Positions 12,461 to 26,200 of a stretch of DNA of 64,000 nucleotides are shown piece after piece. Within the stretch, counting starts at the first letter, position 1. Every line of letters begins with the position of its first letter. Made by a program: the position numbers and the translations under genes. The stretch is from Centropus unirufus (lineage: Eukaryota; Chordata; Aves; Cuculiformes; Centropidae): contig VYZI01000041.1 in assembly GCA_013397695.1 (NCBI GenBank), positions 2,106,839-2,170,838 on the forward strand, given 5' to 3'. The notes under the pieces are model-generated. The model was not told the origin of the DNA, ran no database searches, and saw nothing but the letters and a program-made list of their open reading frames with translations.

Positions 12461-15400
12461 TTGGTTTTTTTTTATTTTATGAAGACTAAATATTAATTGA
12501 AATTGTAGACTATTTTACATATTTCACTTGGGAGTGAGAGGGCACATGTAGTTTTAATGGTTGTTTTCTTGTTCTCAGAATTCATTACTCTATTTTTATA
12601 TGCATTTATTCAGGAATAACATAAGGCATTTTACAACTGAGTTTACAAAACTGTTTGTAATACAAACTGCATGCATTATCAGAATGGAAAAACCGCTTGT
12701 GTGGTCTACAAAGTCATTTTTAAGATACATTCGGAAAAATTATGTTTTGTAGATATTTTCATATTTCAAAGTGGATGATTTTATTTCTAATGATTCCTCA
12801 GTATTTTTAGTTAGGGATCTCTCGTCATGTTAGTTTTATTTTTTTGTTATTGCCTTTTTGCCCCGATATATACTACAAAATGTTCAGTTTTATGTATTAG
12901 GAAGGAGTTTTATGGCTTTTAGTGACTCATGAAATCTGAAATACTGAGATCTTGCTGGGAATTTTTCTGGAATTTTGGGGGTTTTTTTGTTTTTTTTTAA
13001 GAATTAAAAAGTTGTATTATATTCCAACAGGCATTTTAAAGGCCAGTTCAAACAAGGAAATTTAGATAATACTCATAAACCAAAGCAAAGATAAAAGTGT
13101 CTCCATAACATCATAGTTTAAAATGCTGCCCTTTTGAAGATTCAATGAAAGAATGTGAGAAAGTTTGATATGCTAAATCAAGCCCTCTGGGACCACTGAG
13201 AACTTTCTAGATGGCAGTGCAGGAGTTCCCCTCTGGCTACACAGAGGATGATCTGGCATAATTTGGGCATGGAATATCATGATGAGTTACAAAAAGCAGA
13301 ATATTCCTACCAGACCAGACACAGGTTGTTTCCACTTATGTTATCAATGCAGATTGCACCATAAGGTGGGATGGAGAGGGGGGACTGGAAGATCTACATA
13401 CCTCTGAAAACACTTGGACTATGAAGCCATGTTTTATCCCAGGTTTCATCAGTTTCCCACACAGCATAGTCTCATGATAGCTCTACAAGAAGCTAAACCA
13501 ACTGACGTGCAAGAGGGAAATAGCAGATTCTACCTTTACTGAAGCAAAACAACTAGAATTGTAAAAACAAATCACTGTTCTTCCTAGGCTTCAGTATGTT
13601 ATGAATATTGTGGCGTGTAAGGAGTGGAAAGGAAATTTGACTGAGGTCAACATGGCCAATGCACACAACAGTCAATCAGAAACTGGCATTGGGAATTCAT
13701 GTCCCCGTGGCCTTACATATTAATTAAAGAAGGATATGCAATTCCAGAAGCTTTAGCCATATTTTGCACACAGCATGAAATGACTCAAGCCAATATTAGG
13801 AGAGATGTGGAAGCAGAAAAGCACTATAAAATCACAGATTTCAATTAAGCATTTAGTATATATCTCCAGGGAAGTGTAGACCGTAACAGAAAATGGCAAC
13901 ATTGTTGAGGAAATCAACAGCTCCCCAAATCCTCTGTTTATAATGCAAAGTCTACAGTTCTTCAACATGGTGCTTAGATTAAATAGCCCTGGTAAGCCAA
14001 AAAAGTTTCCACTTGCTGAGTCTGTTTCCTCCTCTCATTATGGTATTATCTGTAATACATCATCTTTGAGGGAAATTCCTAGTTGTATACGTGAACATGT
14101 TTTCAGAACATGTACCTAAATCTAGACACATCTAAAGGAAAATTTGAAACTGAAATTCAGGTCAAAATAATGTCATGTAGGCTCCCATTCCCAGGAAAAC
14201 TTGAACGAATTATCTTTCAAGATGCTTCCGACCTGGGCCGTTCATTCAATGATTCTGTGCGTTGTCCTTTTAGCATCAGTATAGACAAAACTCAGAATAT
14301 AGAGGGGCAAGATTTTCTCAGTGCAAATGAGTTATGAATCCTCAGCATTATTATGTTTTTTTGTGCCTGGATCTAATAATAACAACAATGTGTAAAATTT
14401 AATCCTTACAGCAGTAGAGAAAAGGTGTACTTGAGATAAAGTTACCAGAATAGCAAGCCTCAAAACAATTAAATACTAAGGTAATGGTAAGTCTCTTTTG
14501 TGACTAAGTAGCATGTACTTCCGAATAAGATTTGAAAATGATGGAGTAGTCCTTTTTATGTTGGTCCAACATAGCTCTTTCTGTCTTGACTATTTGATAG
14601 AAGTGCAGGGTTTTATGCTTGTTTTTATTCACTTTCGGATCCTGCCCTTTATCTCCCAGAATAAAAGGGGAACTGAAAAAATTCATGTCATAGCGCCCTC
14701 TATACTATTTCCTGAATATTTGGGGCAGGGATAGGAAAGAAGAGAAAAACTCCTTGTTGTTTTCCTGAAAGCCTGTCTGAATTTGGATATTCCCAGTCTG
14801 CCATAACAAATTGTTGCAGGAGATTGGAATAGGGTGCAGGTGACAATTGCCCTGAGATATCCCAGTTTGTGCTATGGGCTGAACAATCCCTGATTAACTC
14901 CTGGATTAACTGTAGCCTCATAAAAAACATTGTACAATTATCTTTCCTCCCTGCTTGAGAACTGCACAAGTGCTTTGCAGCTAGAGCCAAGGATCTTACA
15001 AGGATAGAGAACGCTGTGATTAAAATCTCTTTCTTTTAAATAATAAGCAGACAGCAATTTCTGTCAAACTGCTCTGTAGACAAAAATGTGTCTTGCCAAA
15101 GCCAGAGTTGGCTAATAATATGACACTGGTTAATAATGAAAACATGTCCCAAACTTGCCTCAGACAACTACTAATTTGTTTTTCAGAAAAAAGGAATGTC
15201 AGTTTCTTTCAGAAATTCAGCTCTTTTTCTACAAGCTTCTATGATACTGGTGTTCAAGTGCCCATATTTTATCAGCATATGCAGCAATATAAACAGCTAC
15301 GTTGTCTCCTCTTTCAGAGCTCAATTGCAAGGAACCATTTGCTGTCAGGCACAGGGAGTCTGTTTAAATATTGTGCTCTGCATCATAGCATCTTCCCAAG

Positions 15401-15742
15401 AAGCAGTTTAATTTTGTCTAAACATTTTAATTGTGATCCTAAGGGAAGGGAAGTCATTGCCCATATTAAACATGAATCACATTATACTAAAATGTTTATG
15501 TTCCTCAAAGGCTATTTATAGATGTTTTGCTAGTGTATGAAAATGTAAAATGCCAAAGCTGAACAATCATCTTCTGGCTCTGCTTGCCAGGCTGAGCCTT
15601 CATGCTTGTTCATTCAAATGGTCCGGTGAGGCATAGGAACAGTGTTTCTTAAAGCATAACCATGATTTCCTCTAAACATTTATGTCTGGCTTATTGAATA
15701 AGGGAAATGCCAATGCAAAGGGGTACGCTCAGCAATTGAAAG

Positions 15743-15791
15743 TAGATATTAGCATTGCAGATCCCCAGAGAATAGATATTAGCATTGCAGA
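15743..15791 (+). repeat. Exact 19-bp direct repeat, 30-bp period
   Basis: TAGATATTAGCATTGCAGA occurs at 15743-15761 and again, unchanged, at 15773-15791. The 11 bp between the copies ('tccccagagaa') are unrelated to what follows the second copy ('cgtgcagaact'). It could be a small duplication or two sites for one DNA-binding protein. The sequence cannot tell which. Confidence 0.9.
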
Positions 15792-17030
15792 CGTGCAGAA
15801 CTGTGTGTGGATGTAAGTCACAGGAGGACAAAGCCGAGCGGGAATTGAATAAACACTAGGTCTGCCATAAAAATGTAGTTAGAGGAATGAAGACATTTAC
15901 TGTCATATTTTTGCCTTATAACTGTGATGCACCTATTCTTGAACTTCAAACAAGTATCTTTGCCTCCTTCATTCAAAACACATCAAACCAATGTTTAAAA
16001 GGCCTGAACCAAAGTCTGTACAAAGCTAACCCATGCCACTTTATTGATGTTTTTTCACTCATGGCACCGATGATGTCTTCCTCCCCCAAAGTGGCCTTGA
16101 AAAAATGTCTTTAGTTTACTGTTGGTAATTTCATTAGTAAACTATTCTGTTTTACAAATGTAAACACCTTTGTATTATGCACTGAGTGATACCTTAATGC
16201 AGCTTTGGATCCGTTTTATAGCTTCTCCCTTTCCAAAAGTTCACAAAGCAAGTGAAAGCCTGGCTTCCTCTGCTGAAATGGAACAGAAAAGGGAAACTGG
16301 GGAATTGGCAACACAGTGTGTGACACTATAATCAAGGAAATGTGGAGATTTAACACTAAGTACAATTGCAATTTACAGAGATGCCATCAGGAGAAACAGA
16401 TTTTCTTCCAGATTATTAATGGATTACATACTTAATGAAAATGAACATTTTAAACATTTAGTAGAAAATATCACTGATAACTGAATAACACTCCTGTTAA
16501 TACCTATACAACAGAAATCTATTGCTTCCCTGGAAATTACTGAAGGAACTGCTTAACTGCTGTCAAGAGTCAAACATCTGAGGAAGAGAAAGCTATTATG
16601 TATTTCTTTGTACTCAGCACAGTCACATATGTGTTTGTGTTATCAATAATGTTTTTCATAAAAAAAATCTTCAATCTATAAATTAATGTTTCTAGAAAAT
16701 CAGGACTTGAATTTTATTTAAAAAAAAATAGGATTCCTGGACATCTATTTAATTTGAATTAAAAAATCCTTATCACTGCAATATGAAACATATAAATAGA
16801 AAATGTTTAATGTTGATTTTTTTTCTTTTTTTCCCCAATATTTTTAAAGCTACTAATATATTTTGGAATTTCCCATGGAATAGTAATCATGGGTAATTTT
16901 GTCCTTCCTGAAATAACATTTTGCCTTCCCCCCCAGTATATTGAGATGGGATGTTAACATCTCGCTGAGTTGGGTGGCCAGAGAGTAGAATTGCTTATTG
17001 TCCACATATCATTATCTAAGAATAACCTGT

Positions 17031-17045
17031 AAAAAAAAAAAAAAA
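17031..17045 (+). repeat. A15 homopolymer
   Basis: Fifteen consecutive A are followed by 'gaaagag'. Such a run may be a retroposon tail on the plus strand, but the preceding 100 bp match no family that I know. The length is likely unreliable in draft sequence. Confidence 0.8.
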
Positions 17046-17736
17046 GAAAGAGTGGTGGAAATTGACAGGAATAACCAAGCTGTGTCACAAAACACTTGCT
17101 CTTCTTTTTCTCTTTCTTTCCCCTACTTGACAGTATTTAATCGATCACATGACCCTGTTGACAGTAAAACTGTGAAACTGCATTTCCTAATATCCACAGC
17201 ATCACAGGGAGCATCCATTTCTAGGAACCCCTGAGTGCTGAGTTAATATTGCAGGCTTCTTTGGTCCTACATAATTAGTTATAATGACAAAAAGGACTAC
17301 CAGAACATAAAGTTTTTTCAGCAGGCATTGTCATTTCTGAGTGGTATTTTATATTGTCTAGACTGTGGCTCCACAGCTCTGATGAAACCTCAGTTAATGT
17401 GCAACATAAAAGAGGGTAAAACATTTTGATTACTTTGAGCATGAAGACATGAAATGATGTCAGCAATATATTTTAACGTTATATTCTAGCCTTTTTAATG
17501 TAGTGTTGTAAATATTTTTTTTTCTTGATGCTAAGAGGAAAGTAGTGCATTGCAAAACTTACACAGCAAATTAAGCACGAAGACAGTTATATATAAATTT
17601 TAAGAGGTTTTTAACCCAAGGAACTATATATATGTCTATGTGTATGTATTTGTGCCCGTTCATACATGCATGAATAATTTAGTGAGCTAAATAGTAACAG
17701 GATATGAAGTTGAAATTACAAATTGGTACAAATTAC

Positions 17737-17757
17737 ATAGCACTTTCAAAGTGCTAT
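17737..17757. repeat. 10-bp perfect inverted repeat, 1-nt centre
   Basis: ATAGCACTTT (17737-17746) and AAAGTGCTAT (17748-17757) are exact reverse complements around one C. Just upstream is a short direct repeat of 'tacaaatt' (17718 and 17728). The structure is compact and of mixed base composition. The stem is too short for a microRNA precursor. Confidence 0.85.
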
Positions 17758-20219
17758 TAGTACTTACTGACTTATCTACATAGCATAATAATTGAGAATT
17801 GTCAGAATTTAAAACCTTTATTTTAAATGGGGGTAATCTTGCCCATTGCTTATATAATGTATTAGTTGAAAATTGTAGAAAATGTTGTCATTTTCCACAC
17901 ATTTATATTTTATCATCTAGAGTCATTTGTTTACAAAGTTTCTATAATCAAGAAGGGTCAGTCATTTAATGACATTAGTGACTGCTACACTACCTTAAAT
18001 ATCTTAAATGGTTGGTGAGGACGATCTTTGCATTGGCGGTCAGTTGTATTTCTTTGCATGTCTCATGGTTAAAGTTAGCTTGACTGCCAAAAATGAGCTT
18101 TTGGGGAAAAACAGTCAAAGGAAGAGTGACTAAAAGCCATGGAGTTTTACAGCATACAGTTTTTACAGGGATTAATGAAGGGCTGCTTGTTGCTCTGAAG
18201 CTCTGTTTGCCATCAGCGAAGTTGCATGGCCACAGCTTTGCATAGCACATCCCCACCTCAGGATAAGAGGGGGCAATAAACAAATAGGGAAGCTGTTGTG
18301 TGGGGAGCTGCCCCACTCTCTGACCTTGAAAGAGAAACAAGGGCTGGAACCAAAATTTAGGCAATGCTTCTTTAGAAGTAACAGGAGTAGAGAACAGATG
18401 TGTTTTTAGGATCTGAATAATTTTTGTTACCTTTTCTCCTTATTTATTTCTGCTGTTTTTTTTTAAATAAGCAATACATTTAATTTTTTGCTATTAGGTT
18501 GTGAAAGTAATTTGCTAGCAAGTAATAGGTAAACGTTATATCTCTTATGTTAATACGTTCGAACAACATAAGAATTGAGAGGCAAATAAAGAACATTTGA
18601 ACCAACATGTCTTATCTGTAAGAGGCCAATTAATCCAGGGATTTTAACTACTAAAAGGGGAGTAGGAATGCTGTCTATCTACTAATGAATGACATTTTAC
18701 ACTATTTGTATAAATGCTAATAATAGTTAAGTTTGTAGTTTATGCATTTCCCAGCCTTTGTAATCTCCTTGATGCCAGTTTTGTTGAGGAATATGACCTG
18801 TGAGGGACTTGTTTAGTCGATGATAGTATAAAGAATTAATTACATGATGTCTTCTCTCTAATTTCACTTCTCATAGTTAAAATTAGATAAGATTCTGACT
18901 GTACATACTCTAATTTGGTAATAAACTGTGTCTTTAATTCAGTATTTCGCATTTATGAATAGGCGAATTTCTTTCCTGAGGAAAGTCTGTATAGAATGTC
19001 TTATATGAAGAGGAATTGAAGGGTGCTGCCTAGATGTGTGTGTGATGGGTTGGGCGGAAAGGGGTGTGACATTCTGAACATCTTCTGGGGTTGTTTCTTA
19101 ATTTGGATCCTCAGACCCTTATTGTTACATTGTATCATAAAGTTATCAAAATAGAAACATTGATCAATTAAAGAGGATTAATTAATTAGATGCTATGGTT
19201 TTTAAGTTTTAAGAACGATATTAGCAACCTGAGAGCTTGCTGACGTATAATGCTAAATCAGGTCATATAGATTCCTGTAGGCTGAGTACAAAAAGCCAAA
19301 ATATATCTTCCTCCTACTGTAAAGAAAGAAGGATACACCATAGCATAAAGGATATCTGCCTGCATGGGTTCAAGACAATGTACAGAATGTAACATTCCTT
19401 TGTTATATTTTTTATAAAACATACATATTTAGTTCTTTTTGGTTTCCATAAGCCATGTAACCCTCAGCTGTACCCAGTCCATAGACACAAATCTATCTAA
19501 AGTTCTCTTTCTCATACTATTTGCCAACAGCTAGCACTGAATTATTTTCAAATATAGACCGTTGGCCAGGAAGCACATTTGATTACAGGGAAGACTTTGA
19601 GGTTATGAAATTGAAATTCTATGTTCTGATTAGAGAGGCTCTAAGGCTTTTCATTTCTTATTCCAGATTCCAGCTGAATTAACAACAGAACTCACTAACT
19701 GTTTTATTTATTTGATTAGCTTTTAATGATATGTTCACTGTTTTCCTTTGAGTTTGTCTTTCTCTTCTCCCCCATATTAATGTTAAAATATAATAAGAAA
19801 AAAGCCCTATTCTCTCTGCAGATAATTTGATGGGAACATTCTATAATCCTATATTATAGGACATGAAACTCTATCTCTCCTTCAGAAAATTATTGCAAAA
19901 ATTAGGGACAAGAAGAGAATCTTCCTTCTCTCTAAATCTCTGCAAATACATAGCTGTTTATGACTTTCATAACGTAGTGCTTATCATGTCCCCTTAGCTT
20001 TTGCCAGTTATTGATCATTGTAAGAGTGGTTTGAAACAGTGCTGTCCCCTGTAAATTTCTCATTGTTAGTACAGAAACAAGTGTCAAACTTCAGCACTGA
20101 CATAATGCTTTAACTTCTTTGAATATTATTTACTAGTCTAAGTTTTCGGTGATACACCTTTGGCTAGTGCTTCCGTTCATACCCAATGAAACCTGCTCTG
20201 CACTACGATCAAAGACATA

Positions 20220-20241
20220 GTGAATCATTATTCTGATTCAC
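20220..20241. repeat. 8-bp inverted repeat, 6-nt loop
   Basis: GTGAATCA (20220-20227) pairs with TGATTCAC (20234-20241) around TTATTC. It resembles a dimeric binding site or a chance hairpin, and nothing nearby decides between them. Confidence 0.6.
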
Positions 20242-23240
20242 CGAGCATAAGGCGTCATAAAGACATTTTTATGACAGTCTGGCAAAGAAAAAAAAATGTC
20301 TCAGCACTAAACCATGTATAGAGTTGTGATTATAACATAATGACAGATGATGAAAATTAAATCCATTTCTAGAACATGAGTGTAAAGATTTATGTAACTG
20401 TAGTCTGTAACGGGCAATTTGCTTGCTCTCATTTGGTGATGGGACCTGTGAGCTATGTAGCCAGAGAGAGGGGTGGGTTATATCTTAGGCATTTGCAGAA
20501 TTTCAGCTGCTGTTTCATTCCTTTAAACCTTTGCAACACAGAATTTCCTCCCTTCCCAAGTTAAGACTAGACCTTGAGATATGTAAACCCAGAGAACATT
20601 AAAGACACTTCTGTACCCAAAAATAGAGGTAGTTCTGCTATTCAACCTTGAGAATTTTTTTCTAGGTACCTAAGTTTCCCTTTGTACTTTCACAGAGATT
20701 TTTTCCTTTGTACTTTTCCTGAGAAAACACTGAGTTGCTGAAATGCACACTACTGTACATACAGTTTTGGGATAATGACATTTGTACTAATATTCAAACT
20801 TTATATTCCTGATGAATTTCTTATGCTGAGTCCTTTCATGCTTCTTACACAAAATTTATTAACATAAACATTACAAAAACATTTGCTGAAGTTCCCCAGA
20901 GTGGTTTATTTCTTTACAAAGGTTTGCTGTGTTTGATATAATAACCATGTGCACAGCACACGTATGCATAGAATACCATGTGTCTATTCTTAATTCAAAA
21001 GGTATGCTCAAGCATGAAGCTCAAGCTGGTCAAACATTCAAATTTATCATTTTAATAGCATTCTAAGATACTCAACTCTTTTTGAAGTAAAATGTATTTA
21101 GTAACATAGTGCATCTGTTTTTTCTTGTTACTCCTGAATTTCATTTTGCATTACTAACCTGATATATTTTAGAGATGGGGAAAAATTGAGCATCAATTTT
21201 GATAATTTCCCCAACCACACAGTAAAGCTATGGTCTGCTTTCATTAAAAACAAACAAAAAAAATAATCAAAATTACATTCAGTTTGACCTGGAAGTTGTG
21301 TTTTTAGGAAGCTCAGCCTTCCTTTAAGCATTTGATCCAAGCCAAAGGCAATGGGAGAAGAATTGTACAAAAGATATGCATATCTCCAGTTCCATCATTC
21401 AGTCATGTTTCCTACAATGGTTATGAATTCTTAAAGTTCCACTGTTTAGAAGAACTTCTTAAACACTGAGTAGTGTACTAGTGTACTAGATATTTACAAA
21501 GTAGGTAGGTACTCCAAATTTTCTAAAACTGCCATTTAAAATACCCTTTCAAAACTGAGACATCAAACCCCCAATTTCTTCCTCAAAATCTTGCCCTTAG
21601 TCACCAAACAGAAAACTTGCATGTAATGAAAAGAATATTCATTTAGTGGTTGCTCTATTAACTTTTATAGATAGTTTTTAAATAACTAAGAACAATTTTC
21701 TCCTTTTAAATTTTCTCTTACTATTTTGTAAGTGAGAAAAGCAAATTATTTTAAATACAGACAATTTGAAACAGAAAAAATCTTGAATCATTAAGATTAC
21801 AATTCTGCCTATAGCTCTAAGGTCTCATCAAAGAAGTGCAGAAAAGGAGAGTGACTTCTTCCTCTTTCTGTCTGATACGCAGTAACTTAGTGTAGGCTGT
21901 GAAAGCCAAGTGTGCCTTGGGTCACGCTGTCAATGAGGGCAGTGCCTGTGGCTTCTCCTCTTCCCTTCACGTCTGCAGAGGAAGAAGGGCCCAGGGAGAG
22001 ATTTTGATATCTCTGTGATGTGAGCCAGGGCAGTGGTGGAAATGCAAGCTCTGTTAAGAGACAGGAATTGTTCATTTACCAGCAGATTGTTTTCTCATTG
22101 AAATGTACTTATTCTTAGCTATGGTCCTCCTGAATTCATGCTTTCCTGAGCTATGTCAGATTCAGGAAAGTATAATTTCAGGAAAAAAAAAGAGGGTCTG
22201 CTTTTGGATTATGAAAGCCAGTATATTGCCTAGAAGACAGGCCTCTGGGATCTCAACCCATCATCGCTGAAGTGTGAAGTTCTAATTGTATTGCTTTTCA
22301 TAATGTATCTGCTACATAAATATTATTTGGTACCTGCAAATCTGCACTAGTGGGAAACGGAGAGGTTACAATGCAGGGAAGATTTATGCCTGCTAGATGC
22401 TCGGCTGTCATGATTAAAAATTTTCCACCCATTATGTGAATCCTATTGATCATTGCAGGAAGCAGAAAATTGTGCTGTTCCTTGATTTTGCGTGGCTACA
22501 GAATGCATTAGGCCTGATGCATTTGATGGGTAGGCAAGTTTTCAAAGGAAGCTCAGTTAAGCTAATCTTAGTTCAGAGGAATATGCATAATGGAATAAGA
22601 AACCTTGTAATTGCCAGAGCAAATAGAAGAGTCAGAAGACTATAATATGAGCCATATCAGCATAAGAATTAGACGTGAGCCTTCCCAAGAGACAACAGTA
22701 AAATGCATCAAGGCTTTGATGCTGTTTTTCATGAACGTAGCAATTACTGGATAAATTGGGTTTTAGCTTCTCACCCATCAGCCAAGATAGTGAACAAAAA
22801 GCAATTAGTTCTTCTGCCTCCTTAGCAAAGGGGGGTTATCAGGTTTTCATCGAATCCATAAAATAATATAGTGAAGAAATAAGCATGAATCCAAAATTAG
22901 AGCAGAAAGGGTACAAGGGAAAAGGAGAGAGAAAAGGAAAGAAAATTTGCGGGCAGAGGGAATTTTACCTTTGAAATTTAGTTTCTACTGATTTGGTCCT
23001 TATTATCTCTGTCTTATTATTCGCTTATGATAATGCTTAGAGTCGTCTCTGTATCACATGCTGCATTTTCTGTGAACAAAGGCTTTGAGGAAATTTAATC
23101 CCCAAAATAAATTTTGTCAGTATTTAACACAGGAATTAATTCCAACCTTGGGAATAAAGGGAAGAAAAGTTTATTCTGCATCCCAGCTGAATGCTGTCTT
23201 ACTGGCATGTTACTACAATGTACGGGGTTACATCTCTGTG

Positions 23241-23271
23241 ATATTATATATATTATANTATATATATAAAA
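23241..23271. repeat. (AT)n low-complexity with ambiguous base
   Basis: An imperfect TA repeat contains one N at 23258, presumably an unresolved base in the assembly. The tract is nearly self-complementary, which makes it prone to sequencing error. Open frames crossing it carry an X residue and have no meaning. Confidence 0.9.
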
Positions 23272-26200
23272 ATGTGAAAATATCATGTGACTTTTGGTAG
23301 CATATTAACTCTTCCTCGAGGTCTGGGATCAACATGCAGACCCCTAAAGATCTAAGTCACTTCTAATAGCGGAACCTAAGCCACTCAATTCCTACAAGAC
23401 TTCTGAAGGATACTTTATTTTTAAAAATCTGGACTAAACTTGTTTTAATTCTTACGTTCTGAATTCCCATTTCTGGTAATTTGGTCAAGAAAAAGGCATA
23501 CTAAAATTACTGCTTATAGAAAATCTGAGAGTGTTAATGCTTTAATGCTATTAAAACATTATGTCATGAAGTACAACCAGCAATATTAATAAGTATTTTT
23601 AAATTGTAATGGATACTCATGTATGTTTACACAAATGATATCATGTTGGTTTAGGTGGAAAAAAACACATGGGTTCTATCACACCCTCACTGCTTTATGT
23701 CTTATAACATAAGATTTTTGAAATTAATTTGCCTATAGCAATGACAAATTTGAAAGAACAGCTACTTTAGATTTCAAGTATTATAAGGTGAACAATCGTC
23801 ATATTTGACCTTCCATGTATATAAACAGTAACAAGTGGGGTTCAGGTACTATGCTATTCAATTTATTTCTGGTTAGTGACCTCGAGGGAAAAAGGTTTAG
23901 GTCTAAATACTGCAAAGATGTTATAATCATAAGCATGAGTGTTAGCTCTTTAAGTAAAATGACACTAAAAATATTTATATGATCATGATGAAAATCTTTC
24001 TAGGTCTGGGGATGTCTCTTTTATGTAGAGAATATATTATTGAGTCTACTTAAGTATTCCCATTAGATGCCTTTGGTCCCACTGAGTTTGAACTAGCATG
24101 ACTTGTCTTTGTATATACAGCTAAAACCACGCAGTAGTTTGGTAATGTCTGAACAGAGATTAGAATTGAAAGGATTGTCATAGAATGCTTTCGCCTTTTT
24201 TATGTGATTGCCATTAAAAGCACGGATCGCCACAACTATTTCATTTTACCAGCAAACTGAATTTTCTTAATTCAGTTAAACAGAAACTTTATCTGTGATT
24301 AAATCCTGCAGATATTTGAAGGGCAATTCCTGAATAAGTCCTGCAAAGATTTATCCCACTTACATGATGTTTTGGACAACTGGGATCCTAGTCTGTAATG
24401 ATGAAGCAAATCCTTGTGTGTTAGTTCAGTCATTCTACTGCTTTCTAAATCTAGCGGTATCTAGGGGATTAAAGCAATAGCAACAAAACATTGTAACATA
24501 AAATGTCAGGATTTGAAAGAATGGGAAATCACACAAGGAACAATGATCATAGTTCTGTGCTAAAGTCTTTAGCTATATAACCCAGAAGATAGATTTGCTC
24601 TTGTCTGGAAACCAGCCCAGCTCAATTTAAAAGACCAGGTCCTGGAATTACTCAGACACAATGTGTCTGGCTAGACTGAAGCAACTGAAATATTTGCCAC
24701 ATAGTTCCTTACCAGACTATGCATTTATCTTTTGGCAGATCTTCCATCAATATTGTTTAACACTTGTTTACTCCTAAAGCATCCAATTACCAATTAAATG
24801 CTATTAAAAGGCTTGCATCAGTTTTCATTTATTTAATTCCACTGTTTCCCCAGGAAGATGTCACAAACCACACGCCTCAAATTTTTTGAGGAGGTAAATC
24901 TGAACTGCATTTCTCTACTGTGCATCAAACTGGATGGATATAAATAATGTGGGATGACAAACAAGCACATTCAGAAACCCAAGGGTAAAACAAAAAAAAA
25001 ATGTTGACAGGTAAACTACCTGCTACCTTAGGGTTCTCCATGGCAAACCTGAAGGTTTCTACTCTTATTTAGCACAATATTTGATGGTGCCAGCTTCTGA
25101 AATTTTACGCTTGTAACAACCACTCTCCTGCCCTTATTTCCTGCCTTCACAGTATTTGTCAAAATTCATTGCAAGGCAATTATGATAAGTACCAAGACAG
25201 ATGAGATAAAATTAGATAAAATGTAAATTAAAGGAGATGATTCTGAAATTGTAGGGTATGATCTCAGTGACCTCTTGTGGAGCTGTTAAAAGGCACAGAA
25301 AAGAGCTACATAGCCTCACCATTTCATGGTTTTTGTCATAATGTATATTTTTCTGAATCCTAATATCTTAATTCTCAGGAAAATGAAGTTCACAGGTCAC
25401 TTGGCTCCTTCTCTGGAGAGTATGTAGGAAATTTGGCAGGGGCAGGGAGCAGCACAGAAACTAGAAATGAACTTGTCCATTTTGGGCAGATAAGTACAAA
25501 GAATATTTGTTCTTGTGACTCCTGTAAATGGGTGCTGGCAAACATCATAGCCAGTCCAGTAAAGGGCTAGACCACTGTGCCTGTTGGCAAAAAAAAATAA
25601 AAAATATAACAATTGTCTTTTAAATCATTCTGCTACAATATGTTGCTGTTTATCTACACTGAAGGCTTCTTTCCCCACAAAGCCAGGCTCATCTGCAAAA
25701 TGTATGCTGCATACTCTTCAGGAAAAATAACAGCTCTTCTTCTGTCATAACTTCAGAAAGGCAAAGGAGAGGAAAAATGTTTTAGATGAAAAGCAAAGGA
25801 AGTTCAATATTGTTTGAAAAAGGGTAAAATACTAATTACAGAAAAGTGATAAACAGGAAGGAGAATCAGATCCAAAATTCCATGGATTCAAGGGAAATAT
25901 TTCTTCAAATATCGGTAATTTAGGATCAGGCTTAAAACACCTGCAGTAGGCAGGTAGTGCTATGCTACAGAATAACACACATGGTTGTACAAAGCCATGA
26001 AAAATTAACATGAAAGAAGATAAATATTTTTAATGAACTATGTAGAATCCATTTCAAGGATCCAAGGTCATGCTCACAATTATACTTCACAAGATCTGGT
26101 AGTAACGTGCTGTCCAGTCACCAGTGCTGGGATGACTCAAGCAGGGAGGGATTCTTACTGATATACCTAGGGAGGAGGAGAGACAAAGCGGTAAACAATA

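Larger units (their letters stand above)
10476..23300. other. Non-coding DNA, left-centre part
   Basis: This is unique sequence with the listed short repeats. The longest frames are 142 codons (15093-15521, plus) and 124 codons (17990-18364, minus). Neither has a recognisable motif or a Kozak-like start, and both fit chance expectation for this length of AT-rich DNA. The minus frame lies over a GC-richer patch (about 18150-18350). The stretch 22320-22830 has balanced composition, no repeats and several homeodomain/POU-like words, so it might be conserved regulatory DNA. That can only be tested by alignment. Confidence 0.65.

Noticed and set aside
15093..15521. 142-codon frame, plus strand
   Set aside because: No recognisable domain; it overlaps another frame of 71 codons on the same strand, and its length is within chance expectation.
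15743..15791. CRISPR-like spaced repeat
   Set aside because: Only two copies with an 11-bp spacer in a vertebrate-type genome; this is not a CRISPR array.
16950..16961. 12-bp palindrome GATGTTAACATC after a C-rich tract and CAG
   Set aside because: It looked like a 3' splice site followed by a structured exon, but no open frame or downstream donor supports it, and a 12-bp palindrome is common.
17990..18364. 124-codon minus-strand frame over a GC-richer patch
   Set aside because: Higher GC lowers stop frequency, which explains its length. No domain, repeat or signal sequence was found.
23085..23300. Opposite-strand frames crossing the ambiguous base at 23258
   Set aside because: They contain an X residue and run through a TA repeat, so they are not credible coding sequence.
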